A stretch of 64,000 bases of DNA from Flammeovirgaceae bacterium. Lineage in GTDB: Bacteria > Bacteroidota > Bacteroidia > Cytophagales > Cyclobacteriaceae. A program made the position numbers and the translations under genes. The notes beneath the pieces were generated by a model. That model was not told where the DNA came from, made no database searches, and saw only the letters and a list, made by a program, of their open reading frames with translations. Below, in pieces: positions 40,201 to 48,906 of this stretch. Position 1 is the first letter of the stretch; each line of letters opens with the position of its first letter. The stretch lies in NCBI GenBank assembly GCA_021299455.1, contig JAJTGQ010000048.1:1-64000 (forward strand), written 5' to 3'.

Positions 40201-43200
40201 CGGTGGTAGCACGGGAACCGGAAACGTGAATCATTTGCTTTTTAACACCTCCGGGGTAATAGGTACAGTTGTGTATGAGGTCATCCCGACTGAAGGCGAT
40301 CTTCCATCCCCTCCAGATTGTGCGGGTAATCCACAAACTGTAACAGTCACTGTTAGTCCAGAACCCATAGTTAACCTGGTTTCTAATATCATTGTTTGCT
40401 CGGGAGATCCCGTGCCTGGAGTTACTTTTGTTGCAAATACATCTGGAGGCGAAACATTTAATTGGACGAACACCAATACAGCCATTGGGCTTCTGGCCAC
40501 AGGCACAGGCAATATTGCAGGCTATACGGCACCCATCAATTTCAGTGGAAGTGATATTGTTGGCTCGCTGACCGTAACCGCGACAAAAAGTGGATGTACA
40601 AGTGCGGGTACAAACTTAAAAACTTTTACAATCACCATTAGACCGCAGCCCGTTGTAAATGCGATCGCCAATAATACCGTTTGCTCTGGTGGTTCGATAG
40701 TGGTTCCGGCCTTTACCGCGAATACGCTTGGCGGAGAAACATTTACATGGACAAATACCAACACGGCAGTGGGGCTTGCAGCCTCGGGCACGGGTGATAT
40801 AGGCACGTTCACAGCAGCCGCTAATCTTACAGGTGTTAACGTATCCTCTATTGTAACGGTGACGGCAACCAAAAATGGTTGCATCAGCACAGGAGGTAAC
40901 TCAAAGAGCTTCATTATCACAGTTCAACCAGCACCAGTTGTAGCAGCCGTCCCAAATATTATTGTATGTCCTGGAGAAACAATCGGCTCAATTGCTTTTT
41001 CTGCAAATACCGGTGGCGGTGAGATATTTAATTGGACTAACACCAATACAACGATTGGCTTGGCAGCTTTGGGTTCTGGTAACATCGGCTCTTATGTTGC
41101 TCCATCAAACAATACCGGAGCCAACATTGTCGCCACGATTGGAGTTTCAGGTACCGCTCCGACTACCTGTTCCGGTTCACCAACGACATTTACAATTACT
41201 ATCAAGCCTCAACCAGTTGTTGCGGCTATTGGTGATATCTCTGTTTGCTCGGGTGATCCAATTTCTGCCATAAACTTTTTAGCCAACTCAGGGGGTGGTG
41301 AGACCTTTAACTGGAACAATACTAATACCTCGTTAGGATTGGCGGCAAGTGGCACAGGAAGTATTGCCGGTTTTGTCGCACCATTGAACTTAACTGGAGT
41401 CGACATTATTGGAACGATCACTGTCACTGCTACCAAAAATGCTTGTACAAGTGTGGGTGTTAATGCGAAGTCCTTCACAATTACGGTCAAGCCTCAGCCG
41501 GTCGTTAATGCTATCACGAATATTTCAGTCTGTTCCGGAGATCCTATTGCGACTATACCTTTTTCAGCAAATACCGCTGGCGGGGAAACTTTCAATTGGT
41601 CGAATAATAATATTTCGATAGGCCTTGCAGCTACGGGTACGGGAAGCATCGCTGCCTACACTGCACCAACCAATTTCACCGGTGTTGATATAGTGGCAAC
41701 AATAACTGTTTCTGCTACAAAAAATGGCTGTTTGAGTACCGGTGCTAACTCGAAGTCATTTTCTATAACTGTTAGACCCCAGCCTGTTTTGGCTGTAGTT
41801 CCCAGCATTTCAGTTTGCTCGGGCGATGCGATTTCAGCAATCAACTTTTCAGCAAATACCGGTGGCGCAGAAACTTTTAACTGGTCTAATACCAATACGT
41901 CAATCGGTCTTGCCGCGTCAGGTAGTGGCAACATTCCAGCTTTTGTAGCACCTTCCAACTTCAGTGGTGTGGATATCGTTGGAACGATTACGGTGACGGC
42001 CACTAAAAATGGATGTGTGAGTGTTGGACCGAATTCAAAATCATTTACTATAACGATAAGACCACAGCCTGTTGTCAATGTGATTGCTAATGTTTCCATT
42101 TGTTCAGGAGACGCAGTTCCAGCGGTTATTTTTTCGGCCAATACGGCTGGCGGTGAAACATTCAATTGGACAAATTCTAATCCTTCTATTGGGTTGTCTG
42201 CTAACGGAACGGGAAGTATTAGCTCATATACGAGTCCAAATAATTTTACTGGAACGGACATCGTAGCAACAATAACGGTGTCTGCTACCAAAAACAGTTG
42301 CGTGAGTGCCGGAGCTAATGCGAAATCGTTTACTATTACTATTCGCCCACAGCCCGTTGTGGCTACCCTTGGCAACATCTCTGTTTGTTCCGGAGATGTC
42401 GTTCCGGCTATGGTTTTCAGTGCCAATACATTAGGCGGGGAGACATTTAATTGGGTTAATACAGATGCAGCTGTAGGGATTCCGCTCTCAGGAACTGGAA
42501 GCATTTCGGCCTATACTGCTCCTAACAATTTCACAGGAAGTGAGATCGTAAGTACAGTAACAGTTTCGGCTGTCAAAAATTTATGTACAAGTGCTGGGCC
42601 AAATATAAAGTCGTTTACCATCACCATTAAACCTCAACCCGTAGTAGCCCCGATTGCGAATATTTCTGTTTGCTCTGGAGATTTGATCTCGGTGCCTGCA
42701 TTTTCGGCAAATTCGGGTGGTGGCGAAAGCTTCAACTGGTCAAACAGCAATACCTCTATTGGGATTGGTTCTACAGGTACTGGAAACATTTCTTCCTACA
42801 CGGCACCCAGTAATTTTACTGGATCAGATATCGTTGGCACAATTATAGTAACGGCTACAAAGAATGGCTGCACGAGCAGTGGTGTAAATTCAAAAACGTT
42901 TTCCATTACGATACGCCCACAGCCCGTTGTCGCTGCTATTGCAAATATTTCTGTTTGTTCTGGGGGTGCCATTTCCGCTATCAACTTTTCGGCCAATACA
43001 GGGGGTAGTGAAGTTTTCACTTGGGCAAATTCGAATACATCTATAGGAGTGCCAGCAAATGGCGTAGGCGGTATTGCTGCCTATACGGCTCCTACCAATA
43101 ATTCTGGTTCAGACATTGTGGGAACAATTACAGTGGCTGCCACAAAGAATAGTTGTACAAGCTCTGGAGCGAATTCAAAGAGCTTTTTTATTACAATCAA

Positions 43201-46200
43201 GGCGGAACCTGTCGTTGCAAACGTGGCTGACATTGTGGTATGTTCAGGGGCAGCCATCAGCGCGATTAACTTCTCTGCCAATACAGGTGGAGGTGAAAAC
43301 TTTAATTGGACTAATACTAATACAGGTATAGGCATAAATATTAGTGGAACGGGATCAATCGGTGCCTTTACGGCACCCGTTAACTTGACTGGTGTGGATA
43401 TTGTGGGCACCATAACAGTGGCGGCCACCAAGAATGCATGTACAAGTACAGGAGCGAATCTGGAGATATTTACAATTACGGTAAGACCAGAGCCTGTGGT
43501 CGATGCTATTACAGATGTTTCGGTTTGTTCAGGTAGCGCAGTGCCAGCTATTGCGTTCAGCGCAAATACACTCGGTGGCGAAACGTTCAACTGGGTTAAC
43601 AATAACCCAGGTATCGGGCTTGGGCCAAGTGGAACTGGTAGTATTTCATCTTATACTGCGCCCATTAACCTGACCGGTTCCAATATCGTTGGAATAATTA
43701 CAGTATCAGCCACAAAGAATGGCTGCACCAGTGGAGGAACAAACGTCAAGACGTTCACAATTACGATTAGACCAGAGCCGGTCGTTAGTTCAGTTTCGAA
43801 TATAGTTGTATGTTCTGGTGAAGCGATCTCTGCAATTAACTTTAGTGCCAATACCGGTGGTGGTGAAATCTTCAACTGGACTAACACCAATGCTGCCATT
43901 GGGCAACCTTTAGTCGGTACTGGAAACATACCAGGCTATACTGCTCCAAGCAATTTCACCGGAGTGGATATTTTGGCGACTTTCAATGTGTCGGCAACCA
44001 AGAACAGCTGTACCAGTTTGGGTGCAAATGCAAAGACGTTTACGATCACCATTAAACCTCAACCAGTTGTTGACCCAGTTGCTTCAATCAGCGTTTGTTC
44101 TGGTGACCTTGTACCTTCCACTACATTTACTGCAAACACCGGTGGTGGTGAAATTTTTAATTGGACGAATACCAATACTGGTATTGGCTTGGGTTCATCA
44201 GGCTCAGGAACCATTGCGTCCTATACGGCAGTAAATAATTTTACTGGATCTGATATTGTCGGAACAGTTACGGTAACAGCGACAAAAAATGGTTGTACGA
44301 GCGCTGGCGCAAATGCCAAAATATTTACGATTGCGATTAAACCACAGCCCGTTGTAGCCAATGTAACCAATGTATCCGTTTGCTCTGGTGAGGTGATAAC
44401 TGCTATTAGCTTTTCCGCAAACACAGGTGGTAGCGAAGTATTCAATTGGGCAAATTCCAATACCGCAATTGGACTAGCTGCCGGTGGAATTGGAAACATC
44501 GCTGGCTATACTGCCCCAGATAATTTTACTGGCTCTGATCTTATAGGCACCATCACTGTTACAGCTACAAAAAATGGTTGTACGAGCGCAGGGTCTAACG
44601 TAGAAATATTTACCATAACGATCAACCCTGAGCCGGTAGTGGCGACTGTTACTAATAAGACCTTCTGTCCGGGAGATCTAGTTAATATTCCCTTAACAAG
44701 TAATGTTGCAGGCTCGGCCATTACGTGGACGAATACTAATCCATTGATTGGCACAGCGTTGAGCGGGTCAGGCGATATGGTGTTCACTGCACCCGCAAAT
44801 AATACAGGGTCAGACTTTGTTGGAACAATTGTAGTAACTTCTTCAAAAAATAGTTGTGTAAGTACGGGCGCAAATGCAAAAACGTTTACCATAACGATTA
44901 AGACGACTCCAGTTGTGGCAGCGGTGTCATCGATCGTTCGCTGTTCTGGAGATCCAATACCTGGGGTTGTGTTTACCTCGAACGCTGACCCAGGAGTAAC
45001 TTTTGATTGGACAAACGATAACCCCGGAATAAATTTGGCAGCTAGCGGTTCGGGAAATATTGCTGGGTTCACATCTTCAATCAATGTAGGCAGCACTCCA
45101 CTGATTGCCAATATCAGCGTACGCGGTACAAAGAATGGCTGTGAAGGAGCAGCCACAACGTTTACCATAACTATTAATCCTCAGCCAGTACTGGCAGCTG
45201 TAGTTACTCCGCAGATTTGTAGCCGCGATGCCAACTCAATTATCCTTGGGACAAATGGCTCATCGGTTACTGCGGGTACTTATCAGTTGTTGTCACGAAC
45301 CATTGTGCCTGCAATCGCACTCGATCCGGGGGTAAATATTCTTACAAACAGCCCAGTCGTAGCCACGGGGAAATTGGTTCCCGATTTAGGAAATCGCGCC
45401 CCGCTGAGCATTGGGGGATCCGACCTGATCAAGAATGACAAGTTCATAAACACCACAAACTCAACCATTACTATTCAGTACACAGTTGTAGGAATTTCAC
45501 CTTTTCCTGCCTCTTGCTTGGGAGACCCCATCGTGGTCAGTGTTGATATCAAGCCAGAACCTATTCTTGCACCCGGTATCGCAACTGTTTGTAGTGGCTT
45601 GGCAGTAGGGCCAACAATTACGTTGGCAGGACAATTAGGTTCGGTAGCGCCAGACCAGTATGATCTGACAGGAGTGAATTTTAATGGTGCATTTATTGCC
45701 CCTGCAGGAACAAATGCAGGACTCGGTGTAAAACCAATAGGGGATAATAGCTTCTTGGTGGCCGATGTTTTCACCAATGCTTCCAATATAACGCGACAAG
45801 TAACCTATACACTTGTTCCCATTACAGCAGGCTGCCGAGGCCCGGTACAGACCGTCATACTGAATGTCGATCCCGCGCCTGCATTGTCAGCTTCGCTGAA
45901 TAGAATAGTGTGTTCTGGCGAAACTAATGGCGTGGTCATGGCGACCCAAGGCTCCACGGTGGCAGCTGATCGATATAATTACCTAAGTGTTTTGGCTCCC
46001 GGATTAACAGCCGATCCTGCGAACGTGAGTTTCCCCTCTCTAAACAATACGAGCACCAGCTATATTTCACTGGATCGATTTACAAATTCCGGCAACGCAC
46101 CATTAACGGTAACTTATATTATACAGCCGGTATCATTGGCTGGTTGTATTGGCCCTTCCACGAGTATTGTAGTTACTGTTGAGCCAGCGATTACAATGGT

Positions 46201-48880
46201 GTTACCTACTCAATTACCACTTTGTAGTTTCTCTGCCAATTCTTCAAGCCAAACATCTTTTGTTCTAAACTCTGTGGTTATTCCTACGGCCGGTAACATC
46301 ACCTATGATTATACGGCCTTTTCAACTCCTCCAAGTGCAGTCTCTGGCTTCTTTGCTAGTCAGGGAAATTTACCGGGAGGAACGACTATTAGCGATAAAC
46401 TAGTAAACAACACAAATGCGGTAGCCACAGTTACCTATTTGATTACTCCTAAAGCGGTGGGAGCGAAAGGTGGATTGGGTTGTTCCGCGCCAGCCCCTAC
46501 AACTCTAGTTGTTTCAGTCGAGCCTCAGCCAAGACTGTCTATCACTCCGGCCACACAGGTTATTTGTGAAGGTACACCTTCCACAATGGTACTTTCATCG
46601 ACTACCACGCCAGGCATTGGAACGATTCAGTTTACAAAGGTTAGTGCGGTTCCTACAGGAGGAATGACGTTGACTTCGACACCAAAATCAACGTACCAAA
46701 CTGGTGAACCAATTGGCGATGTATGGGATAATCCGACCATCACCACACAGACGGTTACCTATGTATTCCGCTCTCAAATTGTAGGGGCTGGTAGTTTGGG
46801 TTGTAACAGCGATGATATAACGGTATTGCTGACTGTCAATCCAAATCCAACTATCGTTGCATCCGTACAAGCCCCCATTTGTAGTTCTGATTTTGTCAAT
46901 ATTACGTTGACGCCAGATGTTGCTAACACAGTAGCAACCTACACGGTAGTTGCGCCAGCTACCGTCAGTGGGGCTAGCAATGGCGCAGGTAATTTGATTT
47001 TCCAAACGTTGTTTTATAACTCTGCCACACCTACCGTTCAGAATAGTGATGTGCCTGTAACGGTGACGTACACAATTACCCCTAAAGCAAATAACTGCAC
47101 AGGTGCAAATATTACAGTTCCTGTGGTGGTGAACCCGAAGCCTAACTTGTTACGCATACCTAGTAGAATTGATGTTTGTAATGCGACCTCACCCATTCCT
47201 AACTTAAATATAAAATTGGAAAGTAATGTGGTGGGTGCAATTTATAGTTGGACGCTCGATTCACCACCGCCATCGGGAGTTAATGGTGTGGTTGAACAAC
47301 CAGTAGCAGGACCAGCTAGTGGCATTAATCAAGTACTGACGAATACAACAGGTGTACAAGTGAGTTTGACGTACACAATCAAAGCTTTTGGTCCTGGTGC
47401 CACGTCTTGTGAGAGCGATGAAAGAATTGTAATAGTAACAGTCGCCCCAGAAATAAAAGCTGAATTCCAAAATCCAGACTTGTTTATTTGTAAAGGGTCT
47501 TCTGAGTTCTTGATTTTTGAGTTTAGTGGACAGGCACCATTCAGTTTTGTCTACAATGAAAACAATGGTGTGACCAGCGTTGATAAAACAATAAATGGTG
47601 TAGGTAATTTTAGAGTTGAAAAAGTAACCCCGGCCACCACAACAACCTATTCGATAAAGTCAGTAAGGGATGGCTATAATTGTCCGGTGAATATCACAGG
47701 TCAATCTGTAGTCGTTTCGGTAAGCAAGCAGTCTACTTTATCCTTTACTGAAGTGGTGCCAAACTTTAACCTCGGTTCGTCTACTGTTACCTTTACGAAT
47801 ACAACAACTCCTTTGGATTTTACACAGTTCCGTTATGAATGGAGTTTTGGAATAACTGGTGATGCAAATCCAACTACATTTTCGCAGACAACTTCAGCAC
47901 CCATTCCGGTTGTCTATTCTTCTCCTGGCGTCAAGGCGGTTACGTTAAGCGTCATCGACAAAGTTCTAGAAGCCGCTTCCGGAGGATTGATTTGTAAAGC
48001 CGATATTAGTAAAAGTATTCCAATTGTACTTCCGCCAATCGCTGCTAGTTTTGATATAGATCCAACGGAACTTTGTTTTCCTGGGTCGATCAAATTGAAA
48101 AATGTAGTTGGAACAGGATTTATACACGAGTGGAGAGTAATCAATAAAACGACAGGTGTTGAATTACTTAACTCTAGTCTCAAAAATCCGATTGAATTTA
48201 AGGTCTCTTCTCCAGGAGAGTATTCAGTAAGTTATAGAACATCCATTCCGTCTACGGGGCAGGTTGCAACTGCAGGCCCAAAGAATGTTGTGATTTATGA
48301 TTTACCTCTTGCCACTTTTGACTTACGCCCAGATATTGTCTACGTTCCTGATACGGAGATGTCTACGTTCAATTTTTCAAACGGTGCCAATCAATATCTG
48401 TGGGATTTTGGAGATGGGGGAACCTCTGACCTATTTGAGCCAAAATATACTTATGCCATAGAAGGTAAATATGAAGTATCGTTGATCGCGAAATTTGATC
48501 ATGGCAACGGAGTGGTGTGCGCTGACACGCTCAAGCGAACGATCATAGCTAAGCAAGGAGGCCAAGCAAAGATTCCGAACGTGTTTACGCCAAATCCTAA
48601 CGGAAGAAGTAGTAGCGGAACGGGTTCTAACGGAACATTCAATGATGTTTTCTTACCATTGATTAAGGGGGTCTCGAATGATTCTGACGCATACAACCTT
48701 CAGATTTACGATCGTTGGGGAAACTTAATATTTGAAAGTACAAGTTCGGTTGTAGGCTGGGATGGCTATAACAAGGAAGGCAAGTTGATGCCAGCAGGGG
48801 TTTATGTTTATAAATTGACTGTCCGATTCTCAGACTCTCAGCGAACCACTACTGTCGGTGATATAACTATGCTTTATTAA
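34229..48880 (+). CDS. Giant (4883 aa) T9SS type B secreted multidomain protein with PKD/Ig-like repeats
   Basis: Single uninterrupted ORF; signal-peptide-like N-terminus; repeat array; PKD-like QYLWDFGDGGTSDLFEPKYTYAIEGKYEVSLIA; C-terminal IPNVFTPNPNG...FNDVFLPLIKGV...LQIYDRWGNLIFES...WDGYNKEGKLMPAGVYVYKLTV (CHU_C-like). Confidence 0.93.
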   Translation: MRLLDNLRFTAKNLPVSILLLAILLSGFVKEGLAQGPIIGATFPYHQSFDQRTIVVSMGGGALSGSTRASDFTVRVNGVAVPTTVAGAGVAFGYFGQLNASSGYSTAANVPIPAVLPVFNSIFVRFDASSIPGHPAFLLPGETLTVRFNNAGSSLLAGGVPANANNNIDIVSKNTHNPVIADILFQSEGVQTSLDQCSPVNTNFWRWTYTYSLRYRNSTNWNTNANLLRVTWGSGASTSDLQGYLSNTGGDPSTTQPPLALFTYGGFPNSPGVPVSFRTGLNIVQANLGNTVVDGTNAFSYPDNTGVCNFRTTHFPIRIVAPLYSASGDALLQRNTQFNSFDYDDQNTGTVALTPTIPPVTPTSALVCEGTNVGVRFRDISVFNCIGDGTVLPTPAQGAAATPLNNNQRWVRFIYGGAPAASLIPDIRVGVTQVTTNTPIAALVAGLSPNPVLVTSNSSIVDFSPNATPMQNGFVVTGGGGPGTPDGNGVIELNVPANATTSGLISELITTQSAVNQVTGQQFYVTIQYWGVCNPYPSSAPVEVSTSFVQIITTPPAITFTPNPPNFCENQADANYLLTQSGGATGVYNWSSVFPRLVAGDLEKTGTTFNPRTEASVPGVVSKTPASTTTTNFFITQTAGNGCESLPTLVPFKIIKNVTGGTITHPGPNPICSGDTPAVFANSVLPTGGDGAGTYTYQWKVSTTSGGPYVNAVGVGATTAGPFTPSAAITQTSFYVREATSGTRAGTGTCTVALSNEIQITVHTTPTSGTVTGDQTICESPGDPVAFIQTIAPTGGSGVYTYQWESATAIGGPYANISGATGVTYNPPAGLLVTTFFRRVVTSGVCTVNTATSTPPITVTVNNLVNAGTIGTVQSICAGQTPVGLTGTPATGGNGSTYTYQWEVSTTGPAGVYSNAPGASTSQNYSPPALTATPQHYNYRRRATSGLCSSTFSNIVQITVNPLPTANVSGGGAVCGGNPAPDIVFTFTGTGPFNLVYAINGTSQPAQNNITSPFTISNPSVGNYTIVSISDNNSPSCTVNAPSVNITGSAAVTTSLTPPPAVDAFTASSAVCDNGGATSPPQASLDLFPNSVQTYNIGYKFRNLNTLVETIVAPANFTSDASGVVIISPTYAQMGNAPEPLGYQIIVTSIFNTVTLCAGAVPINGPTLVVNPRPAAPTGAVANIACSSGGGVPLTVTAPAAADEEIKWSTGGPALALFVAAAPGLGLESGVKNSSFTPTSSVTATFYAFRRNTTTGCFSNTGIAVTQTQDVQPASAVAGANQPTLCGPSTTLAATAATSSGTGAWTAPGAIAYQQNFETPIAIGTHNSASLNGWTINTSAPNAFPQNIPGGYFEVRAGQRFEAENTNGNLGAGAINIGEVFWQTPVISLAGFATVDASVFVDNVSNNLNAGADADYVRVFYKLNGGPETIFSSNGNLIGNFADATATAAGLAGGGNIQIIVRISTNAVGEIVAFDNVLVKLPTSTISFTNPNLFNSVVSGLPQNAPGGPPIATNLTWTVSSALGVCSTSSSTMIATVNALPTALTITPQLCDDIVGLPLSAASISLSTYSASVSGAPTVDWYASAANRTAGTPKITTPVTVTNGQIFFFRATSAVGCTNDGQTTFTVNALPAAIDKSYEFCEDAVNAGLATGINLTSFEMGALGVTNGGTVVNRDVEWYEDNAGALGALIPSGALPGQESNYQLAATKTIHAKVIDLTSAVIPQCFDIADVVLTYKPKPVNNPITGDGTFCSSVSTIKVFQVNPLTNNYGTIHNYNWTINGGGVGFQVFDGVGFVSTANYTVTSSAFLLLVVFPNPGSFTITASETIDGCTGNIASFNSVVSGAPVPLVFSSPATQVCKGATQSYSLTSSNAGSQYNWTVIGGTVIGSSTTIGSATINVIWGTSTLPQPSVSVTETNVTSCTGTAVSIDVTLNDVPQMTSANNITLCSGLAPSSILPFSATIPSSTFSWKIITATANVTFVGGAAIPTFPSGGSTGTGNVNHLLFNTSGVIGTVVYEVIPTEGDLPSPPDCAGNPQTVTVTVSPEPIVNLVSNIIVCSGDPVPGVTFVANTSGGETFNWTNTNTAIGLLATGTGNIAGYTAPINFSGSDIVGSLTVTATKSGCTSAGTNLKTFTITIRPQPVVNAIANNTVCSGGSIVVPAFTANTLGGETFTWTNTNTAVGLAASGTGDIGTFTAAANLTGVNVSSIVTVTATKNGCISTGGNSKSFIITVQPAPVVAAVPNIIVCPGETIGSIAFSANTGGGEIFNWTNTNTTIGLAALGSGNIGSYVAPSNNTGANIVATIGVSGTAPTTCSGSPTTFTITIKPQPVVAAIGDISVCSGDPISAINFLANSGGGETFNWNNTNTSLGLAASGTGSIAGFVAPLNLTGVDIIGTITVTATKNACTSVGVNAKSFTITVKPQPVVNAITNISVCSGDPIATIPFSANTAGGETFNWSNNNISIGLAATGTGSIAAYTAPTNFTGVDIVATITVSATKNGCLSTGANSKSFSITVRPQPVLAVVPSISVCSGDAISAINFSANTGGAETFNWSNTNTSIGLAASGSGNIPAFVAPSNFSGVDIVGTITVTATKNGCVSVGPNSKSFTITIRPQPVVNVIANVSICSGDAVPAVIFSANTAGGETFNWTNSNPSIGLSANGTGSISSYTSPNNFTGTDIVATITVSATKNSCVSAGANAKSFTITIRPQPVVATLGNISVCSGDVVPAMVFSANTLGGETFNWVNTDAAVGIPLSGTGSISAYTAPNNFTGSEIVSTVTVSAVKNLCTSAGPNIKSFTITIKPQPVVAPIANISVCSGDLISVPAFSANSGGGESFNWSNSNTSIGIGSTGTGNISSYTAPSNFTGSDIVGTIIVTATKNGCTSSGVNSKTFSITIRPQPVVAAIANISVCSGGAISAINFSANTGGSEVFTWANSNTSIGVPANGVGGIAAYTAPTNNSGSDIVGTITVAATKNSCTSSGANSKSFFITIKAEPVVANVADIVVCSGAAISAINFSANTGGGENFNWTNTNTGIGINISGTGSIGAFTAPVNLTGVDIVGTITVAATKNACTSTGANLEIFTITVRPEPVVDAITDVSVCSGSAVPAIAFSANTLGGETFNWVNNNPGIGLGPSGTGSISSYTAPINLTGSNIVGIITVSATKNGCTSGGTNVKTFTITIRPEPVVSSVSNIVVCSGEAISAINFSANTGGGEIFNWTNTNAAIGQPLVGTGNIPGYTAPSNFTGVDILATFNVSATKNSCTSLGANAKTFTITIKPQPVVDPVASISVCSGDLVPSTTFTANTGGGEIFNWTNTNTGIGLGSSGSGTIASYTAVNNFTGSDIVGTVTVTATKNGCTSAGANAKIFTIAIKPQPVVANVTNVSVCSGEVITAISFSANTGGSEVFNWANSNTAIGLAAGGIGNIAGYTAPDNFTGSDLIGTITVTATKNGCTSAGSNVEIFTITINPEPVVATVTNKTFCPGDLVNIPLTSNVAGSAITWTNTNPLIGTALSGSGDMVFTAPANNTGSDFVGTIVVTSSKNSCVSTGANAKTFTITIKTTPVVAAVSSIVRCSGDPIPGVVFTSNADPGVTFDWTNDNPGINLAASGSGNIAGFTSSINVGSTPLIANISVRGTKNGCEGAATTFTITINPQPVLAAVVTPQICSRDANSIILGTNGSSVTAGTYQLLSRTIVPAIALDPGVNILTNSPVVATGKLVPDLGNRAPLSIGGSDLIKNDKFINTTNSTITIQYTVVGISPFPASCLGDPIVVSVDIKPEPILAPGIATVCSGLAVGPTITLAGQLGSVAPDQYDLTGVNFNGAFIAPAGTNAGLGVKPIGDNSFLVADVFTNASNITRQVTYTLVPITAGCRGPVQTVILNVDPAPALSASLNRIVCSGETNGVVMATQGSTVAADRYNYLSVLAPGLTADPANVSFPSLNNTSTSYISLDRFTNSGNAPLTVTYIIQPVSLAGCIGPSTSIVVTVEPAITMVLPTQLPLCSFSANSSSQTSFVLNSVVIPTAGNITYDYTAFSTPPSAVSGFFASQGNLPGGTTISDKLVNNTNAVATVTYLITPKAVGAKGGLGCSAPAPTTLVVSVEPQPRLSITPATQVICEGTPSTMVLSSTTTPGIGTIQFTKVSAVPTGGMTLTSTPKSTYQTGEPIGDVWDNPTITTQTVTYVFRSQIVGAGSLGCNSDDITVLLTVNPNPTIVASVQAPICSSDFVNITLTPDVANTVATYTVVAPATVSGASNGAGNLIFQTLFYNSATPTVQNSDVPVTVTYTITPKANNCTGANITVPVVVNPKPNLLRIPSRIDVCNATSPIPNLNIKLESNVVGAIYSWTLDSPPPSGVNGVVEQPVAGPASGINQVLTNTTGVQVSLTYTIKAFGPGATSCESDERIVIVTVAPEIKAEFQNPDLFICKGSSEFLIFEFSGQAPFSFVYNENNGVTSVDKTINGVGNFRVEKVTPATTTTYSIKSVRDGYNCPVNITGQSVVVSVSKQSTLSFTEVVPNFNLGSSTVTFTNTTTPLDFTQFRYEWSFGITGDANPTTFSQTTSAPIPVVYSSPGVKAVTLSVIDKVLEAASGGLICKADISKSIPIVLPPIAASFDIDPTELCFPGSIKLKNVVGTGFIHEWRVINKTTGVELLNSSLKNPIEFKVSSPGEYSVSYRTSIPSTGQVATAGPKNVVIYDLPLATFDLRPDIVYVPDTEMSTFNFSNGANQYLWDFGDGGTSDLFEPKYTYAIEGKYEVSLIAKFDHGNGVVCADTLKRTIIAKQGGQAKIPNVFTPNPNGRSSSGTGSNGTFNDVFLPLIKGVSNDSDAYNLQIYDRWGNLIFESTSSVVGWDGYNKEGKLMPAGVYVYKLTVRFSDSQRTTTVGDITMLY
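40358..45178 (+). repeat. 17 tandem units of about 285 nt (92-95 aa) inside the giant ORF
   Basis: Unit starts 40358, 40643, 40928, 41207, 41492, 41777, 42062, 42347, 42632, 42917, 43202, 43487, 43772, 44057, 44342, 44627, 44903. Consensus PQPVVAAIANISVCSGDAISAINFSANTGGGETFNWTNTNTSIGLAASGTGNIAGYTAPSNFTGVDIVGTITVTATKNGCTSAGANSKSFTITI. Confidence 0.95.
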
Positions 48881-48906
48881 AAATGAATATCTTTGCGAAT
48901 TCTGAG

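Noticed and set aside
41656-42504. 282-aa antisense ORF (and similar ones at 38599-45786 on minus strand)
   Set aside because: Lies inside the 95-aa repeat array and repeats with it; open antisense frame is a by-product of codon and repeat composition. No start context or domain.
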